This document shows positions 1 through 12,297 of a stretch of 64,000 nucleotides of DNA, one piece after another. Each line of letters opens with the position of its first letter. The stretch's first letter is position 1. A model generated the notes under the pieces. The model had not been told where the DNA came from, made no database searches, and worked only from the letters and a program-made list of their open reading frames with translations. The stretch covers positions 17,794,001 to 17,858,000 of the forward strand of contig CP075492.1 in the NCBI GenBank assembly GCA_021613535.1, given 5' to 3'. The stretch is from Adineta vaga (Eukaryota; Rotifera). The position numbers and the translations under genes were made by a program.

Positions 1-148
1 ACATGTGGGGAATCAGTTTCGTCATCAGATTGATTCTTTCCAATTCCCGGAATCGTAAGGGTTTCTTTATAACTGATGACCAAAGACGGACATTGATTCT
101 GCCATGTTCAACATTGAGATACAGGTTGTGTTCTTTCAATAAAAACAT
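1..148 (-). CDS. Possible partial coding exon running off the left edge
   Basis: A minus-strand frame opens at an ATG (148-146) and stays open for about 49 codons to the window edge. Its composition is balanced, with many charged residues in its second half. I do not recognise a family. A competing plus-strand frame is also open for about 57 codons, and a plus-strand splice-donor-like GTAAGG lies near 55, so the stretch could equally be an exon of the receptor that follows. Treat it as an unassigned fragment. Confidence 0.25.
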   Translation of the reverse strand, partial: MFLLKEHNLYLNVEHGRINVRLWSSVIKKPLRFRELERINLMTKLIPHM

Positions 149-256
149 TATTTCTTAAAATAATTTTGTAAACAAAAAATATTTTATTTGTACAAATAAT
201 AGAAACAAAAAAAACTTCTTCTTTTCACATCTTAAGATCATAAATAATTTGTTTAG

Positions 257-1296
257 TTGATAAGTCGAGTTATTGTTATATTGGTGGTCCATGTAATACT
301 CAAGTTAAAGGTATTGGTTTAACACTTGATGATATTTTACGTCATAGAATTAATCGAAATATGACGATAAAAGATCAACCATTTGTTATCAAAATAAGTG
401 CTGCTTTGACAATGATTATGCTTGTTGTGGGTGTTCTAAGTAGCATTTGTTCAATTTTAACATTTCAAAATGAAATTTTACGAAAAGTTGGATGTGGAGT
501 GTATCTTTTAGCATCATCGATAACTTCTCTTTTAACAATTATTATGTTTACAATTAAATTTTGGTTTATTCTTGTTACACAAATGAACAATATATCTATT
601 CATTTATCTATTCTTGAAGGTGGTTGTAAATCAATTGAAAGTCTTCTTAAATTTTTCATTTATTGGGATGCTTGGCTCAATGCATGTATAGCTATTGAAC
701 GTGCAATTAATGTTTATAAAGGAATTCGATTTAATAAAGAAAAGAGTAAACGTTATGCGAGATGGATTATATTTATCTTGCCATTTTCTATCATGGCTAC
801 AATCATTCATGAACCTTTATATCGTCAAATCTTCAATTATGGAATAAAGGAAATGAACGTAATCCATACATGGTGTACAACTTCTTATTCAGAATCAGTT
901 CAAAAGTATAATACAGCCATTTTATTTATTCATCTTCTTGGTCCATTCTTTGCAAATCTTTTCTCTGCTTTATTCATTATTATTGGAAATGCTCGACGAA
1001 GAGTAGAAGCTCAAAAAAGACAAACATATAAACAACATATTTATGAACAATGGAAAGAACATAAACAACTTGTTATCAGCCCCACAATTCTTCTTCTTCT
1101 ATCATCACCACGTTTAATCACTTCTTTGTTATCTGGATGTATCGATGTATCTGGTCATTTATGGTTACATCTTTCTGCTTATTTTATTTCATTTTTACCA
1201 TCAATCCTTTTCTTTGTTGTTTTTGTTATTCCATCGACTTTGTATAGAAAAACTTTCAAAGAATCGGTTCTTCGACTTTGTCGAAGACAACGATAA
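257..1296 (+). CDS. 7TM rhodopsin-like receptor, C-terminal exon of an EGF-linked GPCR (5' part missing)
   Basis: The frame encodes seven hydrophobic segments: a first helix around MIMLVVGVLSSICSILTF, a third-helix region ending in ERAINVY (a DRY-like motif), and a last helix rich in F and V followed by a basic tail ending RRQR. The first internal ATG is at 361, but the frame is open upstream from a plausible acceptor (TTTAG at 252-256). The residues there, with Cys in CYIGGPC, fit the EGF-like ectodomain that precedes the 7TM part in bdelloid receptors. I therefore treat 257 as an exon start; earlier exons lie left of the window. The minus-strand NHL gene converges on it, with a TGTGGG hairpin between them. 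Ligand unknown. Confidence 0.75.
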
Positions 1297-1361
1297 CATA
1301 ACAATTCTGGAAATATTTCCCAATAAATTCATTAGTAAGACAAAACAGCAAAAATTTTCAT

Positions 1362-1413
1362 CTTGAGGATGTGGGTGGTCTTTCAATATAAGCCATACTC
1401 TAACCCACATCCT
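1362..1413. repeat. TGTGGG-type hairpin H1
   Basis: An 11-bp perfect inverted repeat (AGGATGTGGGT / ACCCACATCCT) separated by about 26 nt, preceded by CTTG. It lies between the convergent 3' ends of the receptor and NHL genes. Confidence 0.8.
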
Positions 1414-1458
1414 AAAGATAATCATTGAACCGAAACGAACTTAAATTAAGTATAAAAA

Positions 1459-2958
1459 CTAAACAGTACAGTAACGCGAAGTACAATACGGTGGTCTTAT
1501 GAGGAAAAACACATAAAAACTATCGCATTTTGTCACTGACACTGTGTTCGACCAAATGCATGGATTTCCACTCCAATGGTAACAAACAGTTCCAGATACG
1601 GTGATGCCAATTTCGGATGGAAATGCACCAACAAACCAACCGGTGGCTTCGGTTCCGCATCGATTTATAGGTACAACATATTGAACTAGCATTGTTCCTG
1701 CACCATTCGAGAAGCGAAACCATGATCCTGAATTTATTATTGGATCTGATTGATCGCACAATTTAATTGTAGATAGACTATTAATATTTCGTGTACTATC
1801 GGTGATCAATATATAATTTGAACATTGTGAGGGAAGAGAAGACGTCGTAGTTGTTATTGTACTCACTAAATGCACGTACAAATTAAAAAAAAGGAAAACG
1901 TGTTAGAAGAATGGAATAAATAAATTCATTGAATAATACAGAATCAATATACTTACTACAATCATTTTCAATTAAATGAAACTTTTGAATGCGATGATTA
2001 TTTGAATCTGTAACGAAGATATTACCGTTACTATCGAATGCCATTGTATGTGGATGATTCAACTGATTGGCTGATGTTCCACTTGTACTTGAACATCCAA
2101 ATAAACACTGAAATTCATCGAATATTGAACGAATAATTCGATGATTTCCACTATCGACAATAAATAAATGACCATTGCCATCTCGAATGACACATGTTGG
2201 ACGATTCAAAATGAAACTAATTCTTGCTCCGTATCCAGCTATTGTAATTGCATTTATTTCACCTGGATGGAAAAGTTGAATTCGATTGTTATAACTATCG
2301 GCGACGATCAGATGAAACTCATTATCAACAAAAATTCCATATGGATGATCGAGCATATTCATCAATGGTCCAGGACATCCAGTACCCGCTATAATCGTCG
2401 GTCTTAGTGTGATACTATTATAATCTAATTTATAAACAGAATGTGTCTCTGCTGATGAACAGTAAAGACTATTGATTATATCAACAAAAAGTCCCGTACA
2501 TGAACTAGATATTTTCATGACCGGTTTATTGAAAGTACTGTTCCATGACCATTTATCTACTCGATTATGGCTATTTCCATTGTCAATATAGATATCATTA
2601 TTGTCATCAACGAATAGACTCGATGAATTAATAAACTTTCCCGTGATAATTTTCCTGCAATTTATCAATTCTTCGTAACAGATAACAATCTGACTGTTTT
2701 CTGGCTCGGTTACAAAAATGTAGTTCTTTTGATTGATAAAGATATTAGTTGGCTGTTGGCCAATAAAACTTTGATTAACTAATGTGATTGCTGTATCATT
2801 CCATCTCACACATGAACTGAATTTAGGTTGATTAAAAGAAATACCTAAGAAAATAAAATGAAAAACTTCATTTTGATTTAACTATATAAAAGTATATATT
2901 TACCTAAACAATTTTGAATAATCACTACAAAAATAATTATCCAAGTTTTCAGTAACAT
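1459..2958 (-). CDS. Secreted NHL-repeat protein with C-terminal D8C-like domain (3 exons, 449 aa)
   Basis: I read three exons: 2958-2904, 2844-1957 and 1865-1459, joined by GT-AG introns of 59 and 91 bp that keep frame. Exon 1 encodes a short hydrophobic signal peptide (MLLKTWIIIFVVIIQNCL). Exon 2 encodes NHL propeller repeats, with recurring patterns such as HPYGIFVD, RIQLFHPGE and HPHTMAFDSNGNIFVTDSNN. Exon 3 begins with a Thr/Ser linker, then a Cys-rich domain with SGSWFRFSNGAGT and CYHWSGNPC. This resembles the D8C domain of uromodulin-type proteins. A likely role is extracellular recognition or adhesion; no catalytic motif is seen. The ATG chosen is the only one giving a signal peptide in frame. 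It converges on the receptor gene to its left. Confidence 0.82.
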
Positions 2959-3733
2959 GCGAATCAAGTCTTATTCTTTATAAAACTTTAAATTTGCTTA
3001 ATATATCATTTCATGAGAGAAATTTTCATAAACAAGAATAAAATTTATTATTTAATACAAATTCAATCTAACGGTAATTTAATCCTTCAAAAAAAAACAA
3101 ATCATGACATCCGACAAATAGTATTTATTTAGAAAAGTCACGTACGATATTTTTTAAAATAAAGAATTGTTTGCATCAAATTATTTTTTTGTCAAAGATA
3201 AAAAAAAGCATTTCGAACATGATGGTTGACAGAATATAAATATGAATAAAATGAGACCTAAATCTTCATAAACATTATACATTGAATTTCGATTTATTTT
3301 AATATCATATTTAGATCTATGCACTGAAGAAATCTTAATTTTTTTCGATTCCTAGATCAATTTCAAGTCGAGTTTCTCATGAAGATATTTCTTTGATTGT
3401 TACACACTTTAGGGTGTGGGTGTGGGTGAGAAACAGGAGAATGTCTACACCTATACCCACACCCACACCCTGATCCATATAGTCAGTATAGTAATTGCGA
3501 ACAAAAATTGAATGTAAGCAACCGTTACATAAGCGTCTCACCTGGCATTGTAAAAGAATTTTTCGATCGAATTCTCTTTACAAGAGCATTAGAATGAGAG
3601 AATTTATGAAGTATATGTATTCACTGTAAACAACAGAAAGAAAGCACGTGTGATGTTTTGTAATTGTTTATATTGGTTTGCAAGAGTCTTGAATTTTCAT
3701 AAATATTTTATTTATTATTAGATATTAAATACG
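2959..3733. other. Intergenic region between divergent NHL and ART-TPR genes
   Basis: No gene is seen. It holds hairpin H2 and presumably the promoters of the two divergently transcribed genes. A possible 5' UTR acceptor (TTATTATTAG) ends at 3721, just before the ART-TPR start. Confidence 0.5.
3411..3471. repeat. TGTGGG-type hairpin H2 (best preserved)
   Basis: A perfect 17-bp inverted repeat: G arm 3411-3427 (AGGGTGTGGGTGTGGGT) and C arm 3455-3471, with a 27-nt loop. Three GGG runs per arm. Confidence 0.9.
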
Positions 3734-6139
3734 ATGGATCACAAGAATGATTCGCTCGACTACAATACATTCAATTCAAAGAAAGATGTATCAATTACAA
3801 ATATCAATGAAAACATTCACGAAGAAAGAATGTCTCCTTCATATTTATCGTCAAAATATACTGTTCCTACAACGGAGAAGAATGAAGAACAATTTGATTC
3901 AATGTACGAAATTTTTAGTCATTATCGATCAAGAATATCAGACGATCAGATCAAGTCAAACTCTAAAACAAAGTCTGAGAAACGTAAGTTTTTTTTTTTT
4001 TGAATAATATTATTTTATAACTATTATATATGATCAAAATCTACAGTTATTTGTAATCTTCTTCAAATGGAAATAGAAGACACAAAAAATCTTGAAGATT
4101 TTTCTCTTATATGGTGTGATACTAATGTAAATTCATATGAGAACCAACAGATGCAACATGAACTACGCAAAGAAATCAATTTCTTCAAAGCATTCACGAC
4201 ATTCAAAGATTGTTTCTCATATATTCAATGTCATACAGATGAAAAAATTGTTTTAATTGTATCAACTATCTTAGTGAAAGAACTTGTCCCTATGATTAAT
4301 CATTTTCCATCTATAATATCGATTTATGTTTTGTATCAAAATGATGAGAAATGTAATCAATTGATAAATGAATATGAAAAGGTGAGTTTCAACGAACTGT
4401 TTTTATCGATTAATTTTTCAATTTTTTGTGAAACCGTTTAGGTAAAGATAATCTTCGGATCGTCTGAGAACTTGATTGACGAAATAAAAATTGATCAAAG
4501 AATAAGAAATAAAGCAGAAACCGAGCAGTTATCAATTAGTATCTTCGACTCCAAAAGCACTGTTGAATCTACACATGAAAAACGTGGGAGTGATTTTATG
4601 TGGTTTCAGTTAATTATTGAAGCTCTTATGAGATTCGAAGTTTGCAGCATGGTACTAGCGGTTAATGAACTTTTTGAAATCTGTAAAAAGCAATATATTG
4701 ATAATGAAAGAAACTTAGCCATTGTTAACGAATTAGAAACAGCGTACAGTGCAGAGAATGCTATTGAATGGTACACAAAAGATACTTTTGTTTACAGAGT
4801 GGTTAACAGAGCTCTAAGACAACAGGATGTCGACACGTTAATCTTATTCTCATTTCTAATTCGAGATATAAACAAACAATTGCAAGACGAGCAACATTTT
4901 ATCGATGATAGTATTAAAACATATCGTGGTCAGCTCATGTGTCAAGAAGAACTAGAAAGATTACAGATCAGTAAAGGGCAATTTATATCGATCAATACAT
5001 TTTTTTCAACAACACTTAACAGAGATCTAGCTCTTATATTTGCTGGTTCTGAGAATACGGACATGACAAAAAAGTCTGTTTGTTTTGAGATCACAGTCAA
5101 TACTCGTTTAAGTGCAACGAAACCGTTCGCTGCCATTGATCATCTTAGTGCTTTTGGAAATGGTGAAGAAGAAGTATTGTTCATGGCAGGAAGCATATTT
5201 AAATTAAATGATATTTCTATGGGCGAAAATGACAACATTTGGATGATCAATATAGAACTAGTCAATGATGAAGTTGATGAATTAAAGTCATTATTTGAAT
5301 CAATGAAAAATGAGATTGCACAAGAAACAGATTTTCTCTCGCTTGGAAATTTATTTCGTGTTCGAGGAAAAATTGATGAGGCTGAAAAATACTTCAAACG
5401 AGAAATTCGATCAGTACCCGAACATCATCCAAACTCATGGCGGTGTTGTGCCAGTCTTGGAAATATTGCTGCTGATAGAGGTCGTTTTGATCAGGCATAT
5501 GATTATCTTACAGCTGCACTTGAGCTTGCACAAAACTCACCACTTTTGGATCGTGGTTTCATAGGTGGGATATACACTAACTTAGGCGTTGTTTTAACAG
5601 CGATAGAAGATTATGAAAATGCTTGCAACCATTATTCTAAAGCTCTAGAAATCACTGTAGAAGTATATGGTAACAGACATCTCTATGTTGCAGATATTTA
5701 TCTCAATATGGGTAATGTGTATGCAGAGCAACATAACTATGACTTAGGTCTCTCAAACTATAATAAGTGCTTGGACATTAAACAGATATTACTCCCTGAT
5801 GATCATCCTGCGATTGCTCAAATATTGGTGAATATCGGAAATATACTGAGAAAACAACAAAAATGGAATTTATCTTTAGTTCACTATCAAAATGCGCTCT
5901 CTATCCAATTGAAATCCATTCCAAACCATACTTATACAGGCACTACTTACCTTAATATAGGTCGTCTTTATAACGATGCCTTTGAAAACTATAGTGAAGC
6001 GATGGACAACTACGAAAATGCTCTTATGATTTATTCCTCTGCTTTTCTCCCATCAGATCATCCAAACTGTATTTTACTCGAAAAATTAATTCATAAGTGC
6101 AAGACAGCTTTGGAAGCAAATGATGAGAAAAACACATAA
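3734..6139 (+). CDS. Arginine-type ADP-ribosyltransferase with TPR repeats (3 exons, 760 aa)
   Basis: Exons 3734-3983, 4047-4381 and 4442-6139 join in phase across introns of 63 and 60 bp. After a polar N-terminus, residues about 85-195 form a receiver-like alpha/beta segment found in the sibling genes here. Residues about 340-450 hold an R-S-E type ART core: TYRGQ (Arg), FFSTT (Ser) and GEEEVLF (ExE). From about residue 500 there are several TPRs, with patterns such as YTNLGVVL, YLNMGNVY and DDHPAIAQILVNIGN. The family transfers ADP-ribose from NAD+ to protein arginine. No signal peptide or membrane anchor is seen, so it is probably cytosolic, with TPRs choosing partners. All three catalytic motifs are present, so it is likely active. 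Substrate unknown. Confidence 0.88.
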
Positions 6140-7147
6140 ATTAAATTTACAGATGCGAAAATTTTTAGTTTAGACTTTTCTATTGAATCAAAAAAAGATA
6201 AATGAAAATAGTTTCTATTCTTATTCGAGAAAAATAATTTGATAACTTCGTGAAATCTTCATTTTTTTAAGTAGAAATTATGTGAATATTATTTATTAAT
6301 AATTACAATCTTAGATCTATATGTTTTGCTGAGTGAACTTCTTCTTATTTCTATTTGTTAACATCTTAACGAATAATTTAAAATGATCACTCAAAATTCT
6401 ATTTGTACTTTTGATCAATCATTATTTCCCATTGTCTTTTTATGCATAAAAATTCTATTTATCAATTAAAAAGTCTTTTGGTCCTTTTTTATCAATTTTG
6501 ATCAAGATCTTTGACACGAAAAAACATCGAACGAACAGACCAAGAGCTTCGACATGATACAAGATAAGACATAGTTAAATAAATGAATTGATATTTTCGA
6601 GAAAAAAATCTTATTTCGATTATTATTATTGGTATTAATATTTCCATAAAAAACTACTTTATGTTCCACAAAACGATAAATCATCGTCTTAAAAACACTT
6701 TAAAAAAATCGAATACAAATTTTCTAAACTAAATTACGTAATAATTAGATGCATAACAATACAGAAATCTCTTGTGCATCGTATCGGATCAATAAAATGT
6801 TTCGAATGTATTTGGACTTTGGTAAAAGGTATTTCATAGACTCATCGTTTTATCTTTGTCTTGAAAACACGTTTCTAATAATGCCTAAATGAAATATATT
6901 TTCGCATTTTAGAGGCGTTTGAACACATCTACAATTGGAAATGCGTAAAAACGCATCCAAATATATAAAGAGATCAATCATATTTCTATTGATAATGTGT
7001 CTAAACGCGTCTCAACACGTTTAGTCTGCGTTTCAGAGTTACATGGGAAATGAAAATAAAACGAAAGAGCAAAATAGTGTTTTGATGCCTTTTTTGACAT
7101 AACGACTTTTCTTTTCCATTTGTATATTGCTAGATCATTCATCGAGA
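6140..7147. other. Non-coding stretch, with a possible transposon relic
   Basis: No convincing gene. Around 6900-7050 lie short GC-rich words (ACGCGTCT, GCGTTTCAG, then TTACATGGG) that resemble the ends of the foldback element at 19761-20690, so this may be a decayed relative. Confidence 0.3.
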
Positions 7148-7223
7148 TGGGTGTGGGTGTGGATGAAGACTGAACACCCACACCCACACCCTCACCCACA
7201 CCCACACCCACACCCACCCTCAA
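7148..7223. repeat. TGTGGG-type hairpin H3 with expanded C arm
   Basis: G arm GGGTGTGGGTGTGG, a 14-nt spacer, then a long C-rich arm with about eight CCC runs ending in CCCTCAA. The complementary strand could form a G-quadruplex. It lies between the convergent 3' ends of the ART-TPR and GTPase genes. Confidence 0.85.
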
Positions 7224-7278
7224 TTGGACAAGTTTTAATGGCTACTTGATTATCGGCGCATTTATTTGTTTTGAAAGT

Positions 7279-9338
7279 CTATGAATCGTTACGATGACTA
7301 GAGAAAAAAAAACATCACAATTCGCTCGGGAATAAATAACGGGTTTCGGTTGAACTTACTTTGATTTATGTAAAAATCGTTCAGAAGACGTAAGATCAGT
7401 TTTCGTAGATGGATCTACAAGTTTTTCATAGCATATTTTGCATTTAAATGAGCTTGAAGAATCGATTAATGAGAGAATACGTAGAAGACGTCTTTTTAGT
7501 ATATCCATTAGCTGTTGTTTCTGTTCAACTATTGGAACTGTCTGAAGATTATGCATAATAGACGAAATCGGACTATTATTTTCTACGCAAAAACAAACAT
7601 CTCGAAATATCCGTGTTGGGTTTTGATTTTTGCAGTATCGAAAGAGATAAGTGAACTTTGTATATATATCTTCTAGATTCGCTTCAAAAGAAGTCATAAG
7701 TTCTTTTACTGTGCGTGACAGATAATTTACTTCGTCTTCGAACAAGACAGCATTACTGATTTCGTTACTAATTTCGGACCCGACAAATGCACCATACCAG
7801 ACATCTGTTGATGAAATATTCCAGAATTGTTGCCAAGGTGTTAAACCATAAACAGATATGGAAGTACGATGTCCACCAGTATGAGCACCTTTGTGTTGAT
7901 AACAAAAAACAGGACTTTCACTATCTCCTTTTTGTGATGATCGACCTTTACCACTGTAGACTGCTTTACATGGTTGAAATTCATCTAATTTGTCAAATAA
8001 TAACTTTAAAGCTTTTTTACATTGTTCGCGAATTATTCTTTCTGATATTAGCTCACGGTGATACAATGACATAACTGCTAGGCAATGGCCCAAAACGTTC
8101 ATGGCAAATCGACGACAGGTAATAAACCAATCTGGCGTATGAACTGATTTTTCATTATAAAATAGAAGAAAACTATTCATAGCAATATCAATACTATCGC
8201 CATTATTCTGACCAACAATTTCGCCTAGAAGGGTATGCAAAGAGACGGATTTACCACTATGCACAATTTCCAGTACACGATGCAATAAATATAACCATTG
8301 GGCATGAGTGAGTAATCGATGGGAATTACGATCACCTACGACACCTATCAGCTGCTTTAACTCAACTATCTGTTGATCAAATATCTGGCGACCGTCCAAA
8401 ATTGTTCCAATTCTTGTACGTTGTAATAGTTCGCTGTGCGGCAGACAAAAGCATTTGATTTCTGAAAAATAATCTTGTAACGTCATTGCTTCCTGTCCAT
8501 GAATATCAAAGAAGTTTTTAGTAACATCATCCAGAGCTAATGATTTTACAACAGAACACTTGTTTTGTATAATAACGAGTACTGGTCGATAAGGTATTTG
8601 ACTGACTCCGTCATTCGCTTTCAATGCGAATTCATGACACCGAGTGAGATAATCTGTGGACGCAAGATCTTCATTCCCCAAAAGAATAACCACATCACTG
8701 AGAATGTAAGCAAGTTTTGGAAAATAGTCGGTGACGGCTTGTCGTCTCTGTTTAGCTTTCTCTGCTGTTCTTGTCAAACGCTCCCAACCGCGTCGTGCAT
8801 AAAGTAACAAGGGAAATCCTGATCCTTTTTCACCTTCATAGTCTAAGATAAGTGTTTTTATATTATTATTTGATTTGGAACCATAGCAATTCACGTTGCC
8901 AGTAGTAGCACCTTTTTTTTCCGTTTCATCGATACATACGGGGCCATTATTATTATAGTCATAGCTTGACTCACATAGTAGATGTCGTGCCACGAAACTT
9001 TTACCACTCGATGTATTACCTAAAAGACTAACAACAAAAACTTTGTCTTCTTGGTAACAACTCGAACTATGGATAGGTAAATTGTAATGACTGATTAAGT
9101 TTTGTTTTTCATTTTTTTCAATAGCGATTGTTAAAGTCTCTTGAATATCTCGCCATTGTTTATAAAAAGCATGACCCAAATCGAGTTTCCACGTTCCATC
9201 TATGTCATTCAGCGCAATTATTTCATTTTGTTGTTCCATGTTAGCGCGTGATTGAGTATCGGCATCGATTTTCGGTGGGATATAATCAGCGTTTAGTGTA
9301 TACGGTGGCGCAGATGGCTCTGGGTCGGTAGTATCCAT
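7279..9338 (-). CDS. Large P-loop GTPase (GBP/VLIG-like) with C-terminal zinc-finger stub
   Basis: A long exon, 9338-7360, encodes a protein with Walker A GNTSSGKS near residue 110, a DxxG-type motif in LILDYEGEKGSG, and a degenerate G4 in IIQNKCS. This pattern resembles the dynamin/guanylate-binding superfamily of interferon-type GTPases. The helical C-terminal half ends in CKICYEKLVDP, the first two Cys of a RING-like finger, with no further Cys pairs. Reading straight through ends at AAG TAA (7356). A GTAAGT donor at 7359 can instead splice to a tiny exon 7297-7279, changing the last few residues. A 5' UTR acceptor (TATATTTCAG) lies just upstream of the ATG. Likely role: membrane or defence GTPase, inferred. 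Confidence 0.7.
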
Positions 9339-10189
9339 TTATTCGATATCTGAAATATAAAATAGAAAAAAAATAAATAAAATGAACAATTAATCTATGC
9401 TAAGTGTCACGTCATGCGATTCCACGCAGTGAACGTATATATTTATGTAAATATATGAAGAGTTCTTTGTTGGAAATAAGCAGAAAAGTGGACTGAAAGG
9501 AGAGAGAGAGAACCAGAAGAGAAACATAAGATATATATGTATATTTTCACACACACACTTCATATAGAGAAACACATATACGTCATGTATATGTAAAAAT
9601 CCATATGATCATGTAGGAATACACCCTACTACACATCATACTGAGCTAGTCAAAAGTTTGACAACATTTTTTATCTTTTGAGAATATTTGATTAAAGAAA
9701 TACTGTGGAGGAATACGTTTTTTATGGAGCGATATAGAAATAAATTCTATACATAAGAACGTATAAAATTTACTATAAAGGAGCAGAATCAAAATAATTT
9801 TATGGGTTACATTGTAAAAATAAAAGTTTATCAATTTCCAACGTATAAATAATTCTTTTCTCCCTTTTTGAAGTGCTCTGTAAATCAAGAATGATTTTAT
9901 AACTTTGCCAAATAATGCGATTTAAAAATCTTTTCCCGTTTATGAGACCATCATAAACGATTTTTATCGTTGTTTATTCTCCCTTTATGCACTGTATATA
10001 TAAGAAAATGATTGAGGATGCTGGTGTAGAGATGAGATAAATCTATTCAATAATTTCAGCAACACCATCAAGAAAGAAAAAAATCTTTGTTGTTAATCTT
10101 TTGTATCGAACAGAATGTGAAACATAGATTTTATTATAATTCTGAAACAGAAGAATATCCAAAATTTCTTTTCATATTTTTAATTCCCT
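9339..10189. other. Upstream region of the GTPase gene; no gene seen
   Basis: It contains low-complexity GA and CA runs (about 9500-9570) and a presumed promoter and 5' UTR of the GTPase gene. No repeat family member is recognised. Confidence 0.4.
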
Positions 10190-10362
10190 CTTTCCACCAT
10201 CGCAATATTAGAATGATTTTGAGATAAATTTTTCATCCATACTCTTCGAGTTTTGTGATAGCGTGAAAGAACTTCATAAGAATTACCAATAATATCATAT
10301 ATTTGACCAATATTATAATATAAGGCAGCTATATCGGGATGATCTGACGGTAAAATTTCCTT
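10190..10362 (-). pseudogene. TPR-repeat fragment (relic of an ART-TPR type gene)
   Basis: On the minus strand a frame reads through a recognisable TPR (LPSDHPDIAALYYNIGQIYD) and its follow-on helix, then stops. No start, ART domain or upstream exons are present. The fragment begins directly where hairpin H4 ends, suggesting the hairpin marks the breakpoint of a truncated gene. Confidence 0.65.
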
Positions 10363-10364
10363 CA

Positions 10365-10420
10365 GGATGAGGGTGGGTGTTGGTCAGACTATACTCTTAA
10401 TCTACACCTACATCCACCCT
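10365..10420. repeat. TGTGGG-type hairpin H4
   Basis: Arms are imperfect (AGGATGAGGGTGGGTGTTGG versus CTACACCTACATCCACCCT). The spacer GGTCAGACTATACTCTT is nearly the same as that of H9b at 19087-19102. Confidence 0.7.
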
Positions 10421-10512
10421 TGTTCAGACAAAGACTTAATTCGATAAAATGACCAATCATAATCTCAACATCTCTTTTATTCTCATAACTTTGACATTCA
10501 TGTTTCATCATA

Positions 10513-11340
10513 CATTGTATTAGACTTATATTTAATTGAGCAATAAAAATATTGGAATGAGCAATAATCAAATTTAGCAATAAATATATTAAATGAGCAA
10601 TATATATACTGAATGAGGGATAATTAGATGAAATGAGCAATAATTAATTTAAATAAAATAATGTGTGTATAAAAAGGGCAATAATAATCCGTTCATTTAA
10701 TACAAAAAAATGTTGAGGGGGCTCCGCCCCCTTAAACCTTATATTTTTCTGAGAAAATCATCAATTTTCTACGACAATTCTAAAAAATCTGAGGAGGCTC
10801 GAATGATTTCTAGGGGGGCTCAGCCGCCGTCAACTCCCCCTTGGCGCCGCCACTAGGTGTAGGTGTGGGTGTGAGGGTAAGGGTGGGTCTGAATATAACA
10901 AAGACACCCACATCCACATCTTGCACCTCTCCATCATTCATGAAAAACTATATTTGCAAGCACACCATTGGTATGTCCATTAGATTGAAATATTGCAAAC
11001 CTCCACCTGAGGCAAAAAAGTAGAAATTGGTACAAAAAGAAAAAGAGGCAGACCATCGAAAGCAAAAAAAGCTTTATTGATTCAATGATTAGTTATATAT
11101 ATTCCATTTTTCTTTTTTTTCTTGCCAATTGTAAAGAAAAATAATGTAGTTTATTTTCTTTTTTGTTGCTCAAGTATGAAATTAATATTGTTATATAATA
11201 AACTATTTATTGTTCATTTAATATTATAAAATTGTTCAGATAATGTTTTCTTATTGCTCGAAAGTTACTGCTAAATCATGTTTTAATTATTGCTCATTCC
11301 AATATTTTCATTGCTCAAATAAATACAAGCCATTGTATTA
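10513..11340. mobile_element. Non-autonomous Mutator-like element with 10-bp target duplication
   Basis: The 808-bp body (10523-11330) is flanked by identical 10-bp direct repeats CATTGTATTA at 10513-10522 and 11331-11340. Its ends are inverted repeats of about 45 bp: CTTRTATTTAWTTGAGCAAT, then AAAATATTGGAATGAGCAAT on the left, and the complement on the right. GAGCAATAA-like words recur inside both ends. The interior has GC-rich palindromes (GGGGGCTCCGCCCCC near 10718-10732), hairpin H5, and no transposase. A 9-10 bp duplication is typical of Mutator-like elements, so I infer a MULE-derived MITE. Confidence 0.75.
10854..10928. repeat. TGTGGG-type hairpin H5 inside the Mutator-like element
   Basis: G arm AGGTGTAGGTGTGGGTGTGA, spacer of about 25 nt, and C arm CACCCACATCCACATCTTGC. 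Imperfect, and nested in the element body. Confidence 0.7.
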
Positions 11341-12239
11341 TACATTTATCACATCTAATTATTTTAAAAGATCTATCGAATATTTGGTTGGTTTCGTCCT
11401 TCGCTTGGATTTTTAAGTGTAATCACAAGGTTATATATCATTCTTTGTCTCATTACGAGTATATAAAAAGCGCTTGACGTGTTCTCATCTAGGTAACATC
11501 ACATAAAAATATATAAATAAATGTCTATAATCAAATACGCTTATATTACTTGATGATCTTGAAAGAGCATTAATAACGTATTCTTTGAGATTTGTCGATG
11601 ATTAATTAATCTGCGTCTTATAGAAGATACTTTATTTCTTTAAGAACACCTCTTTCTCGATTTTCATTGGCAGCTTGTTCATTACAGGACATATACAATA
11701 CTAATTATACTGAAGATAAAACTATATTTTTCTCTACCTATATTCGGTAATTATTTTGCAAGTTCGTGTTCTCTAATATCAAGTTTTTAAAAATCTTGTA
11801 AAAACTACCTGTAATTCTTCATTTGTGCTTAACTATCCTGTGCTTATAATTCCTTGTGCTCATCGTCATCGTTCATCAACTTTTATAATACTATAATACA
11901 CTTTTATGCAACACATTAGATAGATGATGTAAAACGGGATTGTCAAGAGAAAACTAACATTCATCCTTGAGATAGTATTAATATTTTTGTTTGTTCTCAA
12001 AAGAATGCAGAACAGAGCAGGATACGTTAAGGATTACGCAAATTTTAGCAGGGCAAGGCGGTTGCAGCAAAAAACTCATAGGCCAGAGTAGGGTATAGGT
12101 TACTATAATGTCTTACCCTGTCGACCTTTAGTCACGAGTTTGATGATTTATTTAGTCAATTTTTCGTTTTCCTATGCAAATTCATCAATATACACAAATA
12201 CTTATTTTATAAGAAAAAAGAAAAGTTCCGTGTATGTGC
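11341..12239. other. Non-coding stretch
   Basis: No gene is supported. Around 12005-12115 there are GC-richer words (GCAGGGCAAGGCGG, GTAGGGTATAGG) that could be a decayed retroelement, but no frame or terminal structure confirms it. Confidence 0.3.
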
Positions 12240-12297
12240 TTGGGTGTGGGTAGAGATCTCAGGCGGATGTAGTACCCACAACCTCACACACCCTCAC
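12240..12297. repeat. TGTGGG-type hairpin H6
   Basis: G arm TTGGGTGTGGGTA, spacer of about 22 nt, C arm TACCCACAACCTCACACACCCTC. Imperfect. Confidence 0.7.

Noticed and set aside
6978-7223. ORF with a GVGVGVGEGVGVG run
   Set aside because: It is just the translation of hairpin H3; similar ORFs at 23041, 25730, 42138 and 49584 arise the same way.
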